A DNA stretch of 64,000 nucleotides from Alteripontixanthobacter maritimus (GCF_003340475.1 NZ_QBKA01000002.1:2303501-2367500), one strand, 5' to 3'. Positions 44,044-53,107 are shown, numbered from the stretch's first letter. The notes: generated by a model not told the origin, from the sequence alone. A program made the numbers and translations.

Positions 44044-44625
44044 TTAGAATGCTTCGCCGACAGCCTTGCCGTGAGCTTTGGCGTTTTCGGCGTAATGCGC
44101 CACGCCCATTCGCATCCCCATAATAGCCGCATCGGTCAGGTCTTTCATGAATCGCGCGGGTCGGCCTGCCCATAACTGGCGCGGTTCCATCACCTTGCCC
44201 TCGGTCAGCATGGCGCCTGCTGCCAACATGGCGTCGGAACCGATGCGGGCTTTGTTCATCGCGATTGCCCCCAGCCCGACGAACCCGCGATCCTCGATTA
44301 TACAACCGTGAATCATGGCGATGTGGCCGACCAGCACATCGTCGCCGATGATGCATGGCGAACCATCGGGATCGCCGGGACGTTCAGGGTCGCAGTGAAC
44401 GATGCTGCCATCCTGGATATTCGACCGTTCGCCGATTACAATCTGGCTGACATCGGCGCGCAGCACGCAATTATACCAGACCGAGCTGTCCGCCCCTATG
44501 GTCACGTCGCCAATAATGGAACAGCCCGGCGCAATGAACGCGCTGTCGTGGATGTTCGGGGTCTTGCTGTGGATCGGAATGATGTTGACGCCGGGGCGTC
44601 CAGCGCCGCGATTGATCGCAGTCAT
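44044..44625 (-). CDS. Gamma carbonic anhydrase family protein
   Basis: 193 residues from the ATG at 44625. A left-handed beta-helix with hexapeptide repeats (IIGDVTIGADSSVWYNCVLRAD), and the metal-site histidines in DGSIVHCD and LVGHIAMIHGC. Enzymatic activity is not certain: many members (YrdA, PaaY types) have weak or no CO2 hydration. It lies six bases after the GNAT stop and is last in the hemB-GNAT group. It converges on the ligase gene. Confidence 0.92.
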   Translation of the reverse strand: MTAINRGAGRPGVNIIPIHSKTPNIHDSAFIAPGCSIIGDVTIGADSSVWYNCVLRADVSQIVIGERSNIQDGSIVHCDPERPGDPDGSPCIIGDDVLVGHIAMIHGCIIEDRGFVGLGAIAMNKARIGSDAMLAAGAMLTEGKVMEPRQLWAGRPARFMKDLTDAAIMGMRMGVAHYAENAKAHGKAVGEAF

Positions 44626-44630
44626 GGGTT

Positions 44631-45209
44631 CTACTCCTGCCATTGCTCGAATGTAACCGCATAAACGATGCTGGGGTTGAGGTGGGGCCCGTATCGCGGG
44701 TCGGTGAAATCGAGATCTTCGCGCCGTTGCATACCAAGGCGCACCATCAGACCCCAGCTCGCTTTGTTGCCCGCAACGGTGAGCGCAACGACTTCGTCCG
44801 CACCAAATCGGTTAAATGCTGTGTCGAGCGAAGCCACTGCCGCTTCTTTGGCATAACCCGAGCCCCAGGCATCCTCGCGCAGGCGCCAACCCACTTCCAT
44901 CATTCCCTCGACCGTCTCGCCTACCACGTTCGAGCGTTTCAGTCCACAGAAGCCCAGCATCTCGCCCGACAAATGGCCGCCATCATCCTTGCGCTGAAGC
45001 ACCCAAAAGGTGTGACCATGTTGCGAGCGGTAGCCTTCCAAGCGCGCACGCGCAGCGTCCCGCGTTGCGGCGTCCGCTTCGTCCCCCAGCCAGCGCATCA
45101 CAGCGGGGGTATTGGTGACGCGCCAGAACTCTGGCCAATCCTCGTCGCGCCAGTCGCGCAGGATCAGACGCTCGGTTTCCAGCCTGAAAGGTGATGCCTC
45201 TTCAGCCAC
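44631..45209 (-). CDS. GNAT family N-acetyltransferase (RimJ/RimL type)
   Basis: 192 residues from a GTG at 45209 that overlaps the hemB stop by eight bases; upstream starts lie inside hemB. The GNAT acetyl-CoA region is WRLREDAWGSGYAKEAA (Q/RxxGxG/A type) with AGNKASWGLMVRLGM after it. N-terminal TERLILRDWRDEDW is typical of the RimJ/RimL branch, which acetylates protein N termini or small molecules. Target unknown. Confidence 0.88.
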   Translation of the reverse strand: MAEEASPFRLETERLILRDWRDEDWPEFWRVTNTPAVMRWLGDEADAATRDAARARLEGYRSQHGHTFWVLQRKDDGGHLSGEMLGFCGLKRSNVVGETVEGMMEVGWRLREDAWGSGYAKEAAVASLDTAFNRFGADEVVALTVAGNKASWGLMVRLGMQRREDLDFTDPRYGPHLNPSIVYAVTFEQWQE

Positions 45210-46212
45210 CAAGTAGTCTCGCCGCCTGCGGTGCATGATAGGTCAACACGCCCGAACAGCCCGCGCGTTTGAAGCCGATCAGTTTCTCCATCATCAGCGC
45301 GTCGCGGTCGCCTACGCCCGCCGCCGCGCCAGCCTCGATCAGAGCATATTCGCCGCTCACCTGATAGGCGAAGACCGGCACCCCGAAGGCTTCTTTTGCG
45401 CGGTAGATTATATCGAGATAGGCAAGGCCAGGTTTCACCATCACGCTGTCCGCGCCCTCGGCAATATCCATCGCGATTTCGCGTAGCGCCTCGTCGCCAT
45501 TGGCCGGGTCCATCTGGTAGCTTTTCTTGTCCCCTGCCAGCCGGTCTCCACTGCCCACGGCATCGCGGAACGGGCCGTAGAACGCGCTGGCGAACTTGGC
45601 AGCGTAAGCCATGATCTGCACATTTGGATAATCGCCCATTTCCAATGCCATACGGATCGCCTTCACCCGGCCATCCATCATGTCCGACGGGGCGATGATA
45701 TCCGCGCCGGCCTCCGCCTGGTTGAGCGCCTGATCCACCAGAACTGCCACCGTGGCGTCATTGACGACGTAGCCGTCCGTGCCGACCAGCCCGTCCTGAC
45801 CATGTGTAGTATAGGGGTCGAGCGCGACGTCGGTGAGGATGCCGATATCGTTGCCGCAAGCCTGCCGCACCGCGTTGATCGCGCGGCACATCAGATTGTC
45901 GGGATTATACGCCTCGGCCCCGTCATCGGAGCGTGCGTCGCCGGGCGTATTGGGAAACAGGGCAACGCAGGGAATACCAAGCTGCACCGCCTCCCTCGCC
46001 CGTTTCGCAATCCCGTCCACCGACCAGCGCGACACGCCGGGCAAGCTGGCAACTGGTTCCTCCACACCATTTCCGGACGTGACGAATAACGGCCAGATCA
46101 AATCCGCCGGCGTCAGCACGGTTTCGCGGTGCATCGCCCGGCTCCAGCCATGGGCCCGGGTACGGCGCAGGCGGGTGGCGGGATAGCTGGCGGATACTGG
46201 AGTGCGGATCAT
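45202..46212 (-). CDS. hemB: Delta-aminolevulinic acid dehydratase (porphobilinogen synthase)
   Basis: 336 residues from the ATG at 46212 (AAGG upstream). Schiff-base lysines lie in YAAKFASAFYGPFRD and SVMVKPGLAYLD. The metal-binding region reads DVALDPYTTHGQDG, lacking the three cysteines of zinc enzymes, so this is the Mg2+-dependent type common in Alphaproteobacteria. It condenses two ALA molecules in haem synthesis. It is first of a short leftward operon with the GNAT and gamma-CA genes. Confidence 0.96.
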   Translation of the reverse strand: MIRTPVSASYPATRLRRTRAHGWSRAMHRETVLTPADLIWPLFVTSGNGVEEPVASLPGVSRWSVDGIAKRAREAVQLGIPCVALFPNTPGDARSDDGAEAYNPDNLMCRAINAVRQACGNDIGILTDVALDPYTTHGQDGLVGTDGYVVNDATVAVLVDQALNQAEAGADIIAPSDMMDGRVKAIRMALEMGDYPNVQIMAYAAKFASAFYGPFRDAVGSGDRLAGDKKSYQMDPANGDEALREIAMDIAEGADSVMVKPGLAYLDIIYRAKEAFGVPVFAYQVSGEYALIEAGAAAGVGDRDALMMEKLIGFKRAGCSGVLTYHAPQAARLLGG

Positions 46213-46276
46213 GGCACAAAGCCTTGCCGCAAAGGCAAACCGGGCGCAATCGGTCTCGCTTTGACTCCGATGGCCG

Positions 46277-47926
46277 TCAGCCGACCTGCCGCGGCCGGTC
46301 GAGCTTCTCGATTTCCCGAATGTTAGTGACAGGCTGATCCACCTGCGGACGAAGATCGACCAGCGCCGCGCCAGCTTCGACCTGCTTGAGCTGTGCAAGA
46401 GTTGCCCGAAAGCGGCGCAATTCGCTGCCCGACAATTCCGCGCGCGTGACATAACTGACCGAAGCCGGGTTCACTTTCCGGCCGCCGCGATACATTTCGT
46501 AATGCAGGTGCGGGCCGGTAGACAGGCCGGTCGAACCGACATAGCCGATTACCTGACCGCGTCGCACGCTCTGCCCGCCGCGCACCGCAATCCGGCTCAT
46601 ATGGCAGTACCGCGTTTGCAGACCACCCCCATGCGCCAGCTTGACGGTATTGCCGCAGCCTCCGGCCCGTCCGGCGCTCGACACACGGCCGTCCGTTACT
46701 GCGACGATCGGCGTTCCGTAGCCCGCCTTGTAATCGACTCCGCCATGCATCCTGCGATAACCGAGCACCGGATGGCGGCGCATACCATAGCGTGACGTCA
46801 TGCGGCCAGGCACCGGAGCGACAAGGCCATGGCGCTGCTCCCCCAGCCCGGATGCTTCGAAGAACCGCCCTTTCTCGCCCCATCGCATCAGTTGCATGGA
46901 GGCGCGGCCACCGCGTTCAACGCCTGCATACAGCAATTGCCCTGCTTGCCGTTCGCCGGTCGCGGCGCGTCGATGGGCGACGATGATGTCGAATGTGTCC
47001 GACGGGCGCATTGCGCGGTCGAGCGGTTTGTGCGCGCTGACGGTCTTGAGAAATGCCTGCACCGCGCCGGCGGGTGCCCCGGCGGCGCGGGCACTGCGAT
47101 AGAGGCTGTCTCCTACCCTACCACGTATGCGGAGCGGAGTTTCGTCCACCTCGATCGTCTCGCGCACCAGTGACAGATTGCCGCCAGCATCCCGCTCGAT
47201 CCCCAGCTTGAGATCGAACCTAGCGCGAAAATCGAGCCGGTCGAGCGGACGCGCATTGCCCGAGGCGATCCGGCGACCCAGCGTGATATCGACCTGGGTC
47301 CCGGGCTCGATATCAGAAAGGGGCATGGCTTTGGCTACAAGGTCGCTTACCCGTTCCGCGTCCCCTGCGCCCACACCGGCGCGTTTCAGCATCCGTCCAA
47401 AGCCATCGCCCTTTGCAAGCGTGGCCAGCACTTGAAGTTGCGGGCGTTCGGGTGCGGATTTCAGAGGCAGCACCGCCTCGGTAAAGCCCATCCGCCGCCC
47501 GCTATCCCCGCCCATTGCAAGCGGCGTGATCATCTGGCTGCGAAATTCGTCGCGCGCGGCATCGTCCACCCGCATCGCCGGTGCGGCTTCCAAGGGAGCC
47601 AATTCTGGCCAGAAAGCGAGCGAAACCGCCGCCAGCGCAACCAGCGTGCCCAGTCCGCGAAACCAGCGTGTACTGCCAATATCGTTGGCTAGATCGGGCG
47701 CAAGGTCGATGCGCTTCAGACGTTCACCCGCCGCATTGCGCCAGATGGAATAGCGTTCGCGCAACGTCTGCTTGCGTTGAAGCACGAGCGGCCGCGCTGG
47801 ATCGCTATCCTCCCAGACACCGACATACACACGCGGTTCGCCCAATGACGGCTCATGCCCGGTAGAACCAGCGCCATCCGGCGAACCGTCAGTAATATGA
47901 GTTGTGCCCTCGGGCGGAATATACAC
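46277..47926 (-). CDS. M23 (LytM) metallopeptidase, active site intact
   Basis: 549 residues from a GTG at 47926 with CAGGA six bases upstream. A polar cytoplasmic head (about 1-85) precedes a TM helix (GLGTLVALAAVSLAFWPEL), then a long periplasmic part with a LysM-like/Csd3-like region (RIRGRVGDSLYRSARAAGA), and a C-terminal LytM domain with HGGVDYKAG and HLHYEMY zinc motifs. It should hydrolyse cross-links during growth or division. A perfect CtrA box lies in its promoter region. Confidence 0.93.
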   Translation of the reverse strand: MYIPPEGTTHITDGSPDGAGSTGHEPSLGEPRVYVGVWEDSDPARPLVLQRKQTLRERYSIWRNAAGERLKRIDLAPDLANDIGSTRWFRGLGTLVALAAVSLAFWPELAPLEAAPAMRVDDAARDEFRSQMITPLAMGGDSGRRMGFTEAVLPLKSAPERPQLQVLATLAKGDGFGRMLKRAGVGAGDAERVSDLVAKAMPLSDIEPGTQVDITLGRRIASGNARPLDRLDFRARFDLKLGIERDAGGNLSLVRETIEVDETPLRIRGRVGDSLYRSARAAGAPAGAVQAFLKTVSAHKPLDRAMRPSDTFDIIVAHRRAATGERQAGQLLYAGVERGGRASMQLMRWGEKGRFFEASGLGEQRHGLVAPVPGRMTSRYGMRRHPVLGYRRMHGGVDYKAGYGTPIVAVTDGRVSSAGRAGGCGNTVKLAHGGGLQTRYCHMSRIAVRGGQSVRRGQVIGYVGSTGLSTGPHLHYEMYRGGRKVNPASVSYVTRAELSGSELRRFRATLAQLKQVEAGAALVDLRPQVDQPVTNIREIEKLDRPRQVG

Positions 47927-47983
47927 GCGGAATCCTGTTTGCGACCGAGCGGCCGATTGCCCGTGAAACTTGCCAAAACAAAG

Positions 47984-47998
47984 TTAAGTTCGATTTAA
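47984..47998. promoter_or_regulatory. CtrA box (TTAA-N7-TTAA)
   Basis: TTAA at 47984-47987, seven bases, TTAA at 47995-47998, a complete match to the CtrA consensus. It sits in the 94-base gap between the divergent LytM peptidase (start 47926) and Suv3-like helicase (start 48021). The motif is symmetrical so either or both could be targets. Function is inferred. Confidence 0.6.
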
Positions 47999-48020
47999 AC
48001 CGGGGTATTCCGCGCGCGAG

Positions 48021-50729
48021 ATGCGATCAGCCGTTGATTGTGCGGACCTGACGGTTGCGGAGGCGGCGGGCCGATGCCACCTTCACAGCGTGCCCCGGCA
48101 TGATGACAGCAATTTGAAGGCCGTTCTGGGCCCCACCAACACCGGCAAGACCCATCTCGCCATCGAGCGGATGTGCGCGCATTTCAGTGGTGCCATCGGC
48201 TTCCCTTTGCGGCTGCTGGCGCGCGAGGTGTACGACCGGGTGGTCGCCATCAAGGGCGAACGGCAGGTTGCCCTGATTACGGGCGAGGAACGCATCGAAC
48301 CGCCCGATGCGCGCTATTTCCTGTGTACTGCCGAAGCTATGCCCAGAACTGGAGGCGGCCATGCTTTTGTGGCTCTGGACGAGGCGCAGATTGCTGCCGA
48401 CCGCGAACGCGGGCATATTTTTACCGACCGATTGTTGAATGCACGGGGTCGGGAAGAAACGTTGCTGCTTGGTTCCGCCACGCTGGAGCCGCTTGTGCGC
48501 AGCCTGGAGCCGGACGCGGAAATCATCACGCGCCCGCGTTTCTCCACCCTGACCCATACGGGCACCCGCAAGCTGTCGCGCTTGCCGCGCCGCAGCGCGA
48601 TTGTCGCGTTTTCAACCGAGCAGGTTTATGTTGTCGCCGAAATGTTGCGCCGGTTTCGCGGCGGGGCGGCAGTGGTGATGGGCGCATTGAGCCCCGACAC
48701 GCGCAACCGGCAGGTGGAGTTGTTCCAGTCGGGCGAGGTGGATTACATCGTCGCCACCGACGCCATTGGCATGGGTCTCAACCTGGATGTCCGCCACGTG
48801 GCGTTCGCCGGACTGACAAAGTTCGACGGCGTGCGGAAACGACGGCTGACCCCTGCCGAAATGGCACAGATTGCCGGGCGTGCCGGGCGGCACCAGACCG
48901 ATGGCAGCTTCGGCACATTGGCTGGTAGCGGCGGCAAAGGTGGCGGCGGCCCTCCACCCGAGTTCAGCGAAGAGGAGATCTTCGCCATCGAGGAACACAG
49001 TTTCGCGCCGGTCACACGCCTGTTCTGGCGCAACCCGACCCCGCGCTTCGATAATCTGCAGCTGCTGATTTCCGATCTGGAAACGGCGCCCTGCGAACCG
49101 GAACTTGCCAAGGCACCGGAATCCATCGACCTTATAGTGCTCAAGAAGCTTGCTGACGAGCCAATGGGCGATGGCGTCAAGGGGGCAGGCGCGGTGCGGC
49201 GGTTCTGGGAAGCTTGCTCGCTGCCCGACTTCCGGCAAGTCGGTGCGGACACGCATGCGCGGTTTGTCGCACGGCTGTGGCAGGACCTGGGCGAAGGGTA
49301 TCTTGGCGCGGATTATGTCGCCACGCGTATTTCCGAACTCGACCGGACGGTGGGTGATATCGACACGCTGCAAGGCCGGATCGCCGCAATTCGCAGCTGG
49401 GCCTATATCTGTCAGCGGCCCGACTGGGTGCTGGCGCGCGACGAAATGGCGGCTCGCGCGCGGGCGGTGGAGGCTCGACTGTCGGACGCGCTCCATGCAA
49501 GACTGACCGAGCGATTCGTGAACCGGAGGACTGCAATCCTGATGAAAAGCCTAGGACCCGACGCCGCCCTGTTGCCTGTGGACCTCGCCGACAATGGCGA
49601 ACTGACAGTCGAGGGCGAGGCCATCGGCCGGATCGAGGGGTTCCGCTTCATCGTCGATCCTAATGCCGGACACGAGGATCGCAAGATGCTTCTGGCAGCC
49701 GCGGAAAAGGCGCTCCCCGGCCTACTCGCCAAACGCGCCGACCAGTTGCTCGATGGTAATTTGGATCAGTTTGAACTGGTGAACGGCATCGTCCGCTGGA
49801 ACGTCCGCTGGAACACCGGCGAGGCATCGCAGGACATTGCCACGCTGGAAGACACTGCCGACGTCACGGCACCGCGCGTCGTTCTGTCGCGCGATACGGC
49901 CCTGCTGCCTGAACCATCGCGCCGGAAGCTGGCCGACGGCATCACCACATGGCTGGCCGCAAAGCTGCAACCGCTGGCTCCGCTGGCAAAGTTGCAGGAG
50001 GCGGCTCGCGATCCTGCGGCGGGCTCGGAAGCGCGCGCGATCCTCCTCAACCTGATTGCCGGGCATGGCTATATCGACCGCGCCGAAGCGGGCATCGAAC
50101 ATCTGCCGAAGGAAGCGCGGCCTTTCCTCAGGCGGCTTGGCATCGCATTCGGCGCGCTTGACCTGTTTGCGCCGCTTTTGTTGAAGCCGGCGCCGCGCGC
50201 GTTGCTCCACGCGCTGGGCCGCGACAAACGCAGGCTGGAGGCAGATATGCAACCGGTCAAATCCGCCGAGGGACAAATGCCGAGTGGTTATCGCCGGGCC
50301 GGAACGAAGGCGATGCGCGTGGACGTTGCGGAAAAGCTGCTGAAGGCGGCGTTCGATGCGCGCGCCAAAGCCCCCAAGGGTATGCGCCGCTTCGCCATCG
50401 ATCCGGCGCTTGGCGTGTCGACCGGTCTGGCGGAGGACAATTGGCGACGGTTGCTCGGCTCTGCCGGGTTCCGGCACCATCCGGCCCGTAAACTGGCTGA
50501 AGGCGCGCAGGGACCTGCCGCGCCCGATATGTGGGAATGGCGACCTTCGCGCGGCAGTTCCGCCCCAAACAAACCGCGCCATGTACAGGCGAAGACGGGC
50601 GGGAAGCCGGCCCTACGCAACGATGGCACACCCGCTGGCCGAGGACCGCGCACGACTGCAGCTCCGAAACCCAAACCTGGCCCCGCTACCGGCAAAGCAT
50701 TTGCAGGGCTGGCGGACCTGCTGAAATGA
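48021..50729 (+). CDS. Suv3-like superfamily 2 RNA/DNA helicase
   Basis: 902 residues (start at 48021; the first conserved block is at residue 33). Helicase motifs: Walker A GPTNTGKTHLAIERM, motif II LDEAQIAADRERGH, motif III GSATLEP, motif IV/V VATDAIGMGLNLD, motif VI QIAGRAGRHQ. This set is closest to the Suv3/mitochondrial degradosome helicase family. The long C-terminal part is helicase-accessory and ends in a basic Lys/Pro tail (TAAPKPKPGP). It is likely to act on RNA; the target is unknown. It is followed after seven bases by an S4 RNA-binding protein gene. Confidence 0.9.
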   Translation: MRSAVDCADLTVAEAAGRCHLHSVPRHDDSNLKAVLGPTNTGKTHLAIERMCAHFSGAIGFPLRLLAREVYDRVVAIKGERQVALITGEERIEPPDARYFLCTAEAMPRTGGGHAFVALDEAQIAADRERGHIFTDRLLNARGREETLLLGSATLEPLVRSLEPDAEIITRPRFSTLTHTGTRKLSRLPRRSAIVAFSTEQVYVVAEMLRRFRGGAAVVMGALSPDTRNRQVELFQSGEVDYIVATDAIGMGLNLDVRHVAFAGLTKFDGVRKRRLTPAEMAQIAGRAGRHQTDGSFGTLAGSGGKGGGGPPPEFSEEEIFAIEEHSFAPVTRLFWRNPTPRFDNLQLLISDLETAPCEPELAKAPESIDLIVLKKLADEPMGDGVKGAGAVRRFWEACSLPDFRQVGADTHARFVARLWQDLGEGYLGADYVATRISELDRTVGDIDTLQGRIAAIRSWAYICQRPDWVLARDEMAARARAVEARLSDALHARLTERFVNRRTAILMKSLGPDAALLPVDLADNGELTVEGEAIGRIEGFRFIVDPNAGHEDRKMLLAAAEKALPGLLAKRADQLLDGNLDQFELVNGIVRWNVRWNTGEASQDIATLEDTADVTAPRVVLSRDTALLPEPSRRKLADGITTWLAAKLQPLAPLAKLQEAARDPAAGSEARAILLNLIAGHGYIDRAEAGIEHLPKEARPFLRRLGIAFGALDLFAPLLLKPAPRALLHALGRDKRRLEADMQPVKSAEGQMPSGYRRAGTKAMRVDVAEKLLKAAFDARAKAPKGMRRFAIDPALGVSTGLAEDNWRRLLGSAGFRHHPARKLAEGAQGPAAPDMWEWRPSRGSSAPNKPRHVQAKTGGKPALRNDGTPAGRGPRTTAAPKPKPGPATGKAFAGLADLLK

Positions 50730-50736
50730 GGCGCTG

Positions 50737-51033
50737 ATGCGGCTTGACCGGCTGCTGTGCTATCTCCGTCTGGCCAGAACCCGCAGCCGCGCGTCCGCCT
50801 ATATCACGCGCGGACATATGCGGATCAACGGCCAGCGCACCGACCGCCCAGCCCAGGCGATCGAGGCGGGAGACGTGCTGACGCTGATGCTGGGAAACGA
50901 GGTGCGCGTGCTCGAATTGCTTGCGTTACCGAACCGCCGCGGACCCGCTGCGGAGGCACGCAGCCATTACCGCGTGCTTGACGCATCGGGGCAAAGCGAC
51001 CTAGCAGCGCCGGATACGGACTCAGCCGAATAG
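50737..51033 (+). CDS. S4 domain RNA-binding protein
   Basis: 98 residues. The S4 fold spans about residues 1-60: RLDRLLCYLRLARTRSRASAYI, then RGHMRINGQRTDRPAQAIEAGD. It resembles HslR/YrfH (Hsp15), which rescues stalled 50S particles with peptidyl-tRNA. It lies seven bases after the helicase stop with GAGG in the gap, so it is co-transcribed with an RNA helicase; a link to RNA metabolism is inferred. Confidence 0.9.
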   Translation: MRLDRLLCYLRLARTRSRASAYITRGHMRINGQRTDRPAQAIEAGDVLTLMLGNEVRVLELLALPNRRGPAAEARSHYRVLDASGQSDLAAPDTDSAE

Positions 51034-51048
51034 AAGGGCACGCCTGCC

Positions 51049-51387
51049 ATGACTTACGTCGTCACCGACGCCTGCATCAAATGCAAATACACCGACTGCG
51101 TGGAGGTGTGCCCCGTCGACTGCTTCTATGAAGGCGAGAACATGCTCGTCATCAATCCGTCCGAATGTATCGATTGCGGCGTGTGCGAGCCGGAATGCCC
51201 GGCCGAAGCGATTCTGCCCGATACCGAGGACAATCTGGAAAAGTGGCTGGAAATCAACACCAAGATGTCGGCCGAATGGCCTAACATTACCAGCCAGAAA
51301 GAACCGCCCGCCGATGCCGACGAGCACAAAGGCGTCGAAGGAAAGTACGAAAAGTTCTTCTCCGAAAAACCCGGCGAGGGCGACTAG
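51049..51387 (+). CDS. fdxA: Seven-iron ferredoxin FdxA
   Basis: 112 residues. Two cluster motifs: [18 protein letters not shown] (3Fe-4S/4Fe-4S pattern) and [16 protein letters not shown]. The acidic C-terminal extension ([16 protein letters not shown]) is usual for the Azotobacter FdI-like alphaproteobacterial form. It carries low-potential electrons. It starts 15 bases after the S4 gene with GAAGGG upstream, so it is third in the helicase operon, an order seen often with carD downstream. Confidence 0.95.
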   Translation: MTYVVTDACIKCKYTDCVEVCPVDCFYEGENMLVINPSECIDCGVCEPECPAEAILPDTEDNLEKWLEINTKMSAEWPNITSQKEPPADADEHKGVEGKYEKFFSEKPGEGD

Positions 51388-51479
51388 GCCCACCGCGAGA
51401 ATACTGCGCGACCACCGCACAAACACCGCGCGCCTGCGTTGCCGACTGCGGCGCTGGAATTTTTGGCCCGAACGTGCTA

Positions 51480-51539
51480 TATAATCTTTCAAGCCCTTGC
51501 AGCGCGGTCTGAACGCCGCACTGGCAAGGGCTGATTTTT
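51480..51539 (+). terminator. Terminator or attenuator between fdxA and carD
   Basis: AGCCCTTGC (51492-51500) pairs perfectly with GCAAGGGCT (51524-51532), with an inner GCGG/CCGC stem, followed by GATTTTT. TATAAT at 51480-51485 could be a -10 element placing a start site near 51492. It may simply end the fdxA operon, or it may be a short leader that attenuates carD. Confidence 0.7.
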
Positions 51540-51673
51540 GTCGAACGGGTGGCGCTGCGGATTTTCTGGCCATTGTCTGTTTCCATTGGATGGCCCCGCA
51601 ATGGCGCGGCGCTGCCGACCATAAGGTACGGATAAAAGGCCAGGCGAAGCACGCCGGAACAAAGGATTTTTTT

Positions 51674-52210
51674 ATGGCCAATGACACGCTCGCCTTCGAT
51701 GTTGGCGATTATGTGGTCTATCCAAAGCACGGCGTGGGCCGGGTGATGGAATTGCAGAATGAAGAAATTGCCGGGATGCAGCTGGAGTTGTATGTCCTGC
51801 GCTTCGAGAAAGAGCGCATGACCCTGCGCGTACCCACCAACAAGGTGGAATCGATCGGCATGCGCAAGCTTTCCAGCGACAAGACGCTGAAGGAAGCGAT
51901 GGAAACGCTGAAAGCCAAGCCCAAGGTCAAGCGCACCATGTGGTCGCGCCGCGCGCAGGAATACGAAGCGAAGATCAATTCCGGCGAGCTCGTCAGCATC
52001 GCGGAAGTCACTCGCGACCTGTTCCGGCCCGAAGACCAGCCCGAACAGTCCTATTCCGAACGGCAGATCTTCGAAGCGGCCTCCAGCCGCCTTGCTCGTG
52101 AGTTGGCCGCAATGGAAAAGACCGACGAGCCCACGGCGTTGGAAAAAATCCTCGAAGTGCTGCGCGAACACGCGCCGCAATATTACGGGAACGACGAAGA
52201 CGAAAGCTGA
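51674..52210 (+). CDS. carD: CarD family transcriptional regulator
   Basis: 178 residues from the ATG at 51674 (AAAGGA upstream); earlier in-frame starts run through the hairpin. The N-terminal CarD_TRCF/RID domain (VGDYVVYPKHGVGRVMELQ) binds RNA polymerase beta, and the C-terminal helical domain binds the promoter upstream fork (MWSRRAQEYEAKINSGE). It stabilises open complexes and tunes rRNA transcription. Good terminator downstream. Confidence 0.95.
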   Translation: MANDTLAFDVGDYVVYPKHGVGRVMELQNEEIAGMQLELYVLRFEKERMTLRVPTNKVESIGMRKLSSDKTLKEAMETLKAKPKVKRTMWSRRAQEYEAKINSGELVSIAEVTRDLFRPEDQPEQSYSERQIFEAASSRLARELAAMEKTDEPTALEKILEVLREHAPQYYGNDEDES

Positions 52211-52276
52211 CCCTTCGGGAGTTCGAAAGCTCGATCTTTCGACCAGGGACTTATCAGGTCCGACCAAAGTGCAACG

Positions 52277-52303
52277 AGGCCGCCGGTTTCCGGCGGCCTT
52301 TTT
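52277..52303 (+). terminator. Terminator after carD
   Basis: AGGCCGCCGG (52277-52286) pairs with CCGGCGGCCT (52290-52299) across loop TTT, then a run of T to 52303. Confidence 0.95.
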
Positions 52304-52366
52304 GTTGCCAGACATGTTTGGGTGTATTAGCATCGTAACACGCCAAGCTTTCTGGAGGAGACGCTC

Positions 52367-53107
52367 ATGTTCCGCAAATTCTATCGTACATTCGCCCCTG
52401 TCGCCGCTCTCGGCTTTGCAAGCGCCGGCCTGTCGGGCTGCAATTTCGACTACGGCATGACGAAGTTCGATGGCGTCCCCTTGGCGGAACTCGATTTTAA
52501 TGCCGCCGCCCCGGAAGGCGTCTCGCTCGCGTCGCCCGATACGGTCCTCGTAAAAGATGGCGCCCGTTTCGATGTCCGTGTGGAGGGCGATACCGCCGCA
52601 GTCGAAGCGATGCGGTTCAAACTCGACGACGATACTTTGCGGATTGCCCGCGAGGGGAGGGATTATAACAGCAGTGATGGAACTGCGACCGTTACCGTCA
52701 CACTTCCCCGCCTGACCGCCATGTCGCAGGCCGGATCCGGCACAATCGACGCCGAAAGCCTGTCCGGCGATGCCAAAATAGAAATTGCCGGATCCGGGAG
52801 TGCGCGGGCACGAAACATCGAGGCGGATGCGCTTGCGATCGATATTGCCGGATCCGGCAAAGTCGATGGCGGCGGCAGTACGGGCAAGCTTGCATTGAGT
52901 ATCGCCGGGTCGGGCGATGTCCGGCTGGCTGACCTTAAAGCCGATTCCGCGGATATTTCGATCGCTGGCTCAGGCGACGCCGAATTCGCGTCGGACGGCA
53001 CCGTCGACGCGTCCATCGCGGGATCCGGCAATGTTCGCGTGATCGGCAAGGCTACGTGTAACGTCAACACGATGGGTTCGGGCAAGTTAACCTGCGCCTC
53101 AGAATAA
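52367..53107 (+). CDS. DUF2807 (GIN domain) lipoprotein
   Basis: 246 residues with GGAG at -8. Lipoprotein signal with lipobox LSGC. The putative auto-transporter adhesin head GIN domain (DUF2807) follows: a repeated motif IAGSG or similar every 18-22 residues (AGSGTIDAES, IAGSGSARARN, IAGSGKVDGGG, IAGSGDVRLAD, IAGSGDAEFAS, IAGSGNVRVIG, MGSGKLTC), fitting a right-handed beta-helix. Two late cysteines (CNV, LTC) could form a disulfide. Function is unknown; surface adhesion is a suggestion from family naming only. Confidence 0.88.
   Translation: MFRKFYRTFAPVAALGFASAGLSGCNFDYGMTKFDGVPLAELDFNAAAPEGVSLASPDTVLVKDGARFDVRVEGDTAAVEAMRFKLDDDTLRIAREGRDYNSSDGTATVTVTLPRLTAMSQAGSGTIDAESLSGDAKIEIAGSGSARARNIEADALAIDIAGSGKVDGGGSTGKLALSIAGSGDVRLADLKADSADISIAGSGDAEFASDGTVDASIAGSGNVRVIGKATCNVNTMGSGKLTCASE

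Noticed and set aside
48021-50729. Suv3-like helicase as the missing partner of the exonuclease-ligase pair
   Set aside because: Its motifs (GPTNTGKTH, DEAQ) fit Suv3, not the Lhr-like DEXH helicase normally linked to that ligase, and it lies 4 kb away in another operon.
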